A DNA stretch of 16,410 bases from JBJSXF01 sp046086225. Its GTDB lineage: Bacteria; Actinomycetota; Acidimicrobiia; IMCC26256; PALSA-610. A program made the position numbers and the translations under genes. The DNA lies in the NCBI GenBank assembly GCA_046086225.1, contig JBJSXF010000006.1:1-16410 (forward strand), given 5' to 3'. A model generated the notes under the pieces. It was not told the DNA's origin, ran no database searches, and was given only the letters and a program-made list of their open reading frames with translations. Below, piece by piece: positions 14,408 through 16,410 of the stretch; the stretch's first letter is position 1, and every line of letters starts with the position of its first letter.

Positions 14408-14878
14408 ATGTCCCGCCGCGGCGATCAGGTCGTCATCACCAATCGTCGGGCCCGACACGAGTACCACGTGGCCGAGCACTACGAGTGCGGCATCGTGCTG
14501 CAGGGTGCCGAGGTGAAGTCGATTCGCAACGGGCGAGCCAACCTCCAGGACGCGTACGCGCGGATCGACCGGGACGAGGTGTGGCTCCACGGTATGCACG
14601 TGCTGCCCTACGAGTTCTCGCGGGGCGAGATCGATCCGGTGCGTCGCCGGAAGCTGCTCCTCAACCGCAAGGAGATCGTCGAGCTGGCCCGGGCCACCGA
14701 GGAGCGTGGGGTCACCCTCGTGCCGCTACGCGTCTACTTCAAGGACGGTCGCTGCAAAGTGGAGATCGGGGTGGCCCGGGGCAAAGCCCGCCAGGACAAA
14801 CGACAGGCGATCGCCGAGCGGGACGCCAAGCGCGAAGCCGAACGGGCCATGAAGGAGCAGCGCCGCCGTAGCGACTGA
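14408..14878 (+). CDS. smpB: SsrA-binding protein SmpB
   Basis: SmpB binds the tRNA-like part of tmRNA and brings it to stalled ribosomes for trans-translation. The 156-residue protein has the OB-fold signatures NRRARHEYH at 12-20, GAEVKSIR at 33-40, the basic RRRKLLLNRKEI at 79-90 and FKDGRCKVEIGVARGK at 111-126. It then has a basic C-terminal tail with DKR at 130-132; this tail enters the mRNA channel of an empty A site. The ATG at 14408 has no ribosome-binding site but follows a TACCGT -10 box at leaderless distance. Its RNA partner, ssrA, lies about 0.9 kb downstream on the same strand, separated by one oppositely oriented gene. Confidence 0.97.
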   Translation: MSRRGDQVVITNRRARHEYHVAEHYECGIVLQGAEVKSIRNGRANLQDAYARIDRDEVWLHGMHVLPYEFSRGEIDPVRRRKLLLNRKEIVELARATEERGVTLVPLRVYFKDGRCKVEIGVARGKARQDKRQAIAERDAKREAERAMKEQRRRSD

Positions 14879-14887
14879 GCCGGGCGA

Positions 14888-14904
14888 CGGGCGCGCTGCG
14901 CCCG
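14888..14904. terminator. GC hairpin after smpB
   Basis: CGGGCGC (14888-14894) pairs with GCGCCCG (14898-14904) around a three-base loop, ten bases after the smpB stop and just beyond the stop codon of the convergent gene. It has no T tract. It is a plausible terminator for smpB. Confidence 0.5.
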
Positions 14905-14906
14905 CG

Positions 14907-15677
14907 TCAGTCGGTGGCCGCCGGGGCGGTGAGCACGAGCAGCACGAGCAGTCCGGCGATCGCGGCCGGCCAGGGCCGGGCCTGCAGTGTGCGGCTCCAG
15001 CGGGCCCACACCGTGCGGTCGGCCGGCTTCTCCCGCCGTTCCCGGGCTCCGGGCAGCGAGAGCCGGTCGATGGTCCGCCCCACGAAGCCGAGCACCGCCG
15101 GGAGCAGGGTGACAGCCGCGGCCATGACGAGCGCGACTGCGAGCGACGCGCCGACCGCGAGCCCGCGGAAGAACGACAGGCCGATCACGAAGAGGCCGAG
15201 CAACGAGATGACGACCGTGTCACCCGCGAAGAGCACGGGCCGACCGCGCAACACCCGGGACCCGGCGAGCGCCGGTTCCGGGTCGTCCCACTCATGACGA
15301 TTCTCGGTGACATCGAGGGCAATCGCGACGACTCCGACGAGCCGACCCGCCTCGTCGAATGCTGGGCTGTCGAGAAGGGGGATGCCGAGCGGAGTGCCGT
15401 CAGCACGGCGAATCGTGAACTCACCCTCCCAGGTGCGGCCGGCCAGGATCGCCGCTCCGATCTCGGCCTGGAGGTCGTCGGGCAGAGGCCCGGCCCGCAA
15501 GTGCGTCGAGTCGTGACCGACGAGCTCCTCCCGGCTACGCCCGTAGAGGTCCTCGGCCCGCCGGTTGGCCGCCACGATCATGCCGTCGAGATCGGTCACG
15601 ACGACGGCCGCCGCAATGACCTCCAACAGCCCGGAATCGAACGCGACGCGCCCCGTCTTCCCCTGTCCGCCCCGCAT
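14907..15677 (-). CDS. PAS domain joined to a fragment of an MMPL/RND membrane transporter
   Basis: The 256-residue reading frame has two unrelated parts. Residues about 14-126 form a PAS sensor domain (VVVTDLDGMIVAANRRAEDL, YGRSREELVGHD, then GEFTIRRADGTP and a final GVVAIALDVTE strand). After a short linker, residues 142-201 match the conserved membrane core of MMPL-type transporters (GRPVLFAGDTVVISLLGLFV and an AAAVTLLPAVLGFVGRTIDR helix end). A basic loop and one more hydrophobic helix (237-253) precede the stop. A full MMPL protein is about 700 residues or more; here its beginning and its second half are missing. ATG 15677 has a GGGGGAG ribosome-binding site. It may be a membrane-anchored PAS protein made by fusion or the relic of a deletion. 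I favour a degenerate chimera, but the frame is intact. Confidence 0.6.
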   Translation of the reverse strand: MRGGQGKTGRVAFDSGLLEVIAAAVVVTDLDGMIVAANRRAEDLYGRSREELVGHDSTHLRAGPLPDDLQAEIGAAILAGRTWEGEFTIRRADGTPLGIPLLDSPAFDEAGRLVGVVAIALDVTENRHEWDDPEPALAGSRVLRGRPVLFAGDTVVISLLGLFVIGLSFFRGLAVGASLAVALVMAAAVTLLPAVLGFVGRTIDRLSLPGARERREKPADRTVWARWSRTLQARPWPAAIAGLLVLLVLTAPAATD

Positions 15678-15728
15678 CTACTCCCCCGATACTTCGAACG
15701 CGGCGTTTCCGTGTCCCAGGGGCGTCGG

Positions 15729-15734
15729 TATAAT
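15729..15734 (+). promoter_or_regulatory. Consensus -10 box of the tmRNA gene
   Basis: TATAAT is a perfect -10 hexamer, rare in so GC-rich a region, about 64 bases before the mature tmRNA 5' end. A weak -35 (TTTCCG at 15706-15711) stands 17 bases upstream. Transcription would start near 15741, and RNase P would remove roughly 57 bases of leader. The rest of 15678-15797 shows no gene. Confidence 0.6.
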
Positions 15735-15797
15735 CCCGGTACTGCTTTACCGATTCGGGACTTCCGTCACACGTACCGGTCCCGATCGGCTTGACAT

Positions 15798-16150
<353 letters not shown>

Positions 16151-16154
16151 AGGC

Positions 16155-16170
16155 GTGTTCGCACGAACAC
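16155..16170 (+). terminator. Hairpin just after tmRNA
   Basis: GTGTTC (16155-16160) pairs with GAACAC (16165-16170) around GCAC, four bases after the encoded CCA end. No T tract follows. It may terminate tmRNA transcription or guide 3' trimming. An alternative pairing of the same bases is described under the findings. Confidence 0.5.
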
Positions 16171-16236
16171 GGGTTCTGTGTTCGCACTTCGGCTCGCGCG
16201 CGGCAGTTCGGGCGCTTGCGGACGGGTTTCGGGGGG

Positions 16237-16410
16237 TCAGGTACCGAGGCCGAATGCCGTGACGAGCGCCTCGGCGGCTGCGGTACCCGACAACGCCGCC
16301 CCCTCGACCTTCGCCCCGCCGAAGGCGTCGCCCGCGATTGCGAACGGTGGAAGACCGTCGAGCACGAGGGTGCGACGGGGATGCCCGACGGCGGGACGCG
16401 CGTACCGCCA
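16237..16410 (-). CDS. C-terminal end of a renalase-like NAD/FAD-dependent oxidoreductase (partial)
   Basis: The frame enters from the right edge and ends at TGA 16239-16237, giving the last 57 residues. They begin WRYARPAVG and include PFAIAGDAFGGAKVEGAALSG and then AAAEALVTAFG. The WRYARP strand and the GD...GGxxVEGAxLSGxAAAEAL tail are those of renalase/amine-oxidase-type flavoproteins, in which the Gly-Asp binds FAD and the following helix closes the Rossmann fold. The substrate cannot be told from this fragment. The gene runs toward the tmRNA, leaving 86 bases between them. Confidence 0.8.
   Translation of the reverse strand, partial: WRYARPAVGHPRRTLVLDGLPPFAIAGDAFGGAKVEGAALSGTAAAEALVTAFGLGT

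Noticed and set aside
16151..16236. Prophage or island integrated at the tmRNA 3' end
   Set aside because: No integrase gene and no second copy of the tmRNA 3' end are seen in the 260 bases available. The next gene is an ordinary flavoprotein.

Overview
The window is very GC-rich (about 70%) with tightly packed genes. The proteins look actinobacterial: a mycobacterial-type CysO/CysM/Mec cysteine pathway, a Rv1339-like metallo-beta-lactamase gene beside glutamate racemase, GTG starts, and -10-only promoters directly before start codons. Together with the small cysteine-bearing gene at 1749-2099, this suggests a deep actinobacterial lineage such as Acidimicrobiia. That placement is an inference from overall character, not from a tree.

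Layout. (1) 177-1640, plus strand: an NAD(P)-dependent aldehyde dehydrogenase that ends in a strong hairpin. (2) 1749-12442, minus strand: thirteen genes in one direction, mostly a few bases apart or overlapping. In transcription order they are an orphan molybdenum-hydroxylase large subunit, mec, cysO, cysM, a Sua5/TsaC threonylcarbamoyl-AMP synthase, murI, a Rv1339-like phosphodiesterase/MBL protein, rph, rdgB, two tandem HSL-type esterases and two hypothetical genes. Five junctions are 4-base stop/start overlaps (one ATGA, four GTGA). The order mec-cysO-cysM-X-murI-MBL-rph-rdgB is that of Mycobacterium tuberculosis Rv1334-Rv1341, with Sua5 in the slot of the rhomboid gene Rv1337. (3) 12491-13426, plus: a zinc alcohol dehydrogenase divergent from the hydroxylase. 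(4) 13455-14381, minus: a nitronate-monooxygenase-family flavoprotein. (5) 14408-14878, plus: smpB. (6) 14907-15677, minus: an odd chimera of a PAS domain and a piece of an MMPL/RND transporter. (7) 15798-16150, plus: tmRNA (ssrA), partner of SmpB in trans-translation. (8) 16237 to the right edge, minus: the C-terminal end of a renalase-like FAD oxidoreductase.

How the genes work together. The core is a protein-thiocarboxylate cysteine pathway. CysO carries sulfur on its C-terminus, CysM joins it to O-phosphoserine, and Mec releases cysteine. Here CysO ends Gly-Gly-Ala rather than Gly-Gly, so it must be trimmed before use, and the JAMM protease Mec is the obvious candidate. The Mec gene is translationally coupled to a molybdenum hydroxylase, an enzyme class that itself needs a sulfurated cofactor. 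Around this core sit housekeeping genes for peptidoglycan (murI), tRNA modification and maturation (tsaC, rph), nucleotide-pool cleaning (rdgB) and ribosome rescue (smpB, ssrA).

The points most worth checking are the CysO-Ala terminus, the hydroxylase-Mec coupling, the PAS-MMPL chimera, the shared -10 element between the flavoprotein gene and smpB, and the short tmRNA tag. No CRISPR array, insertion sequence or complete prophage is visible.
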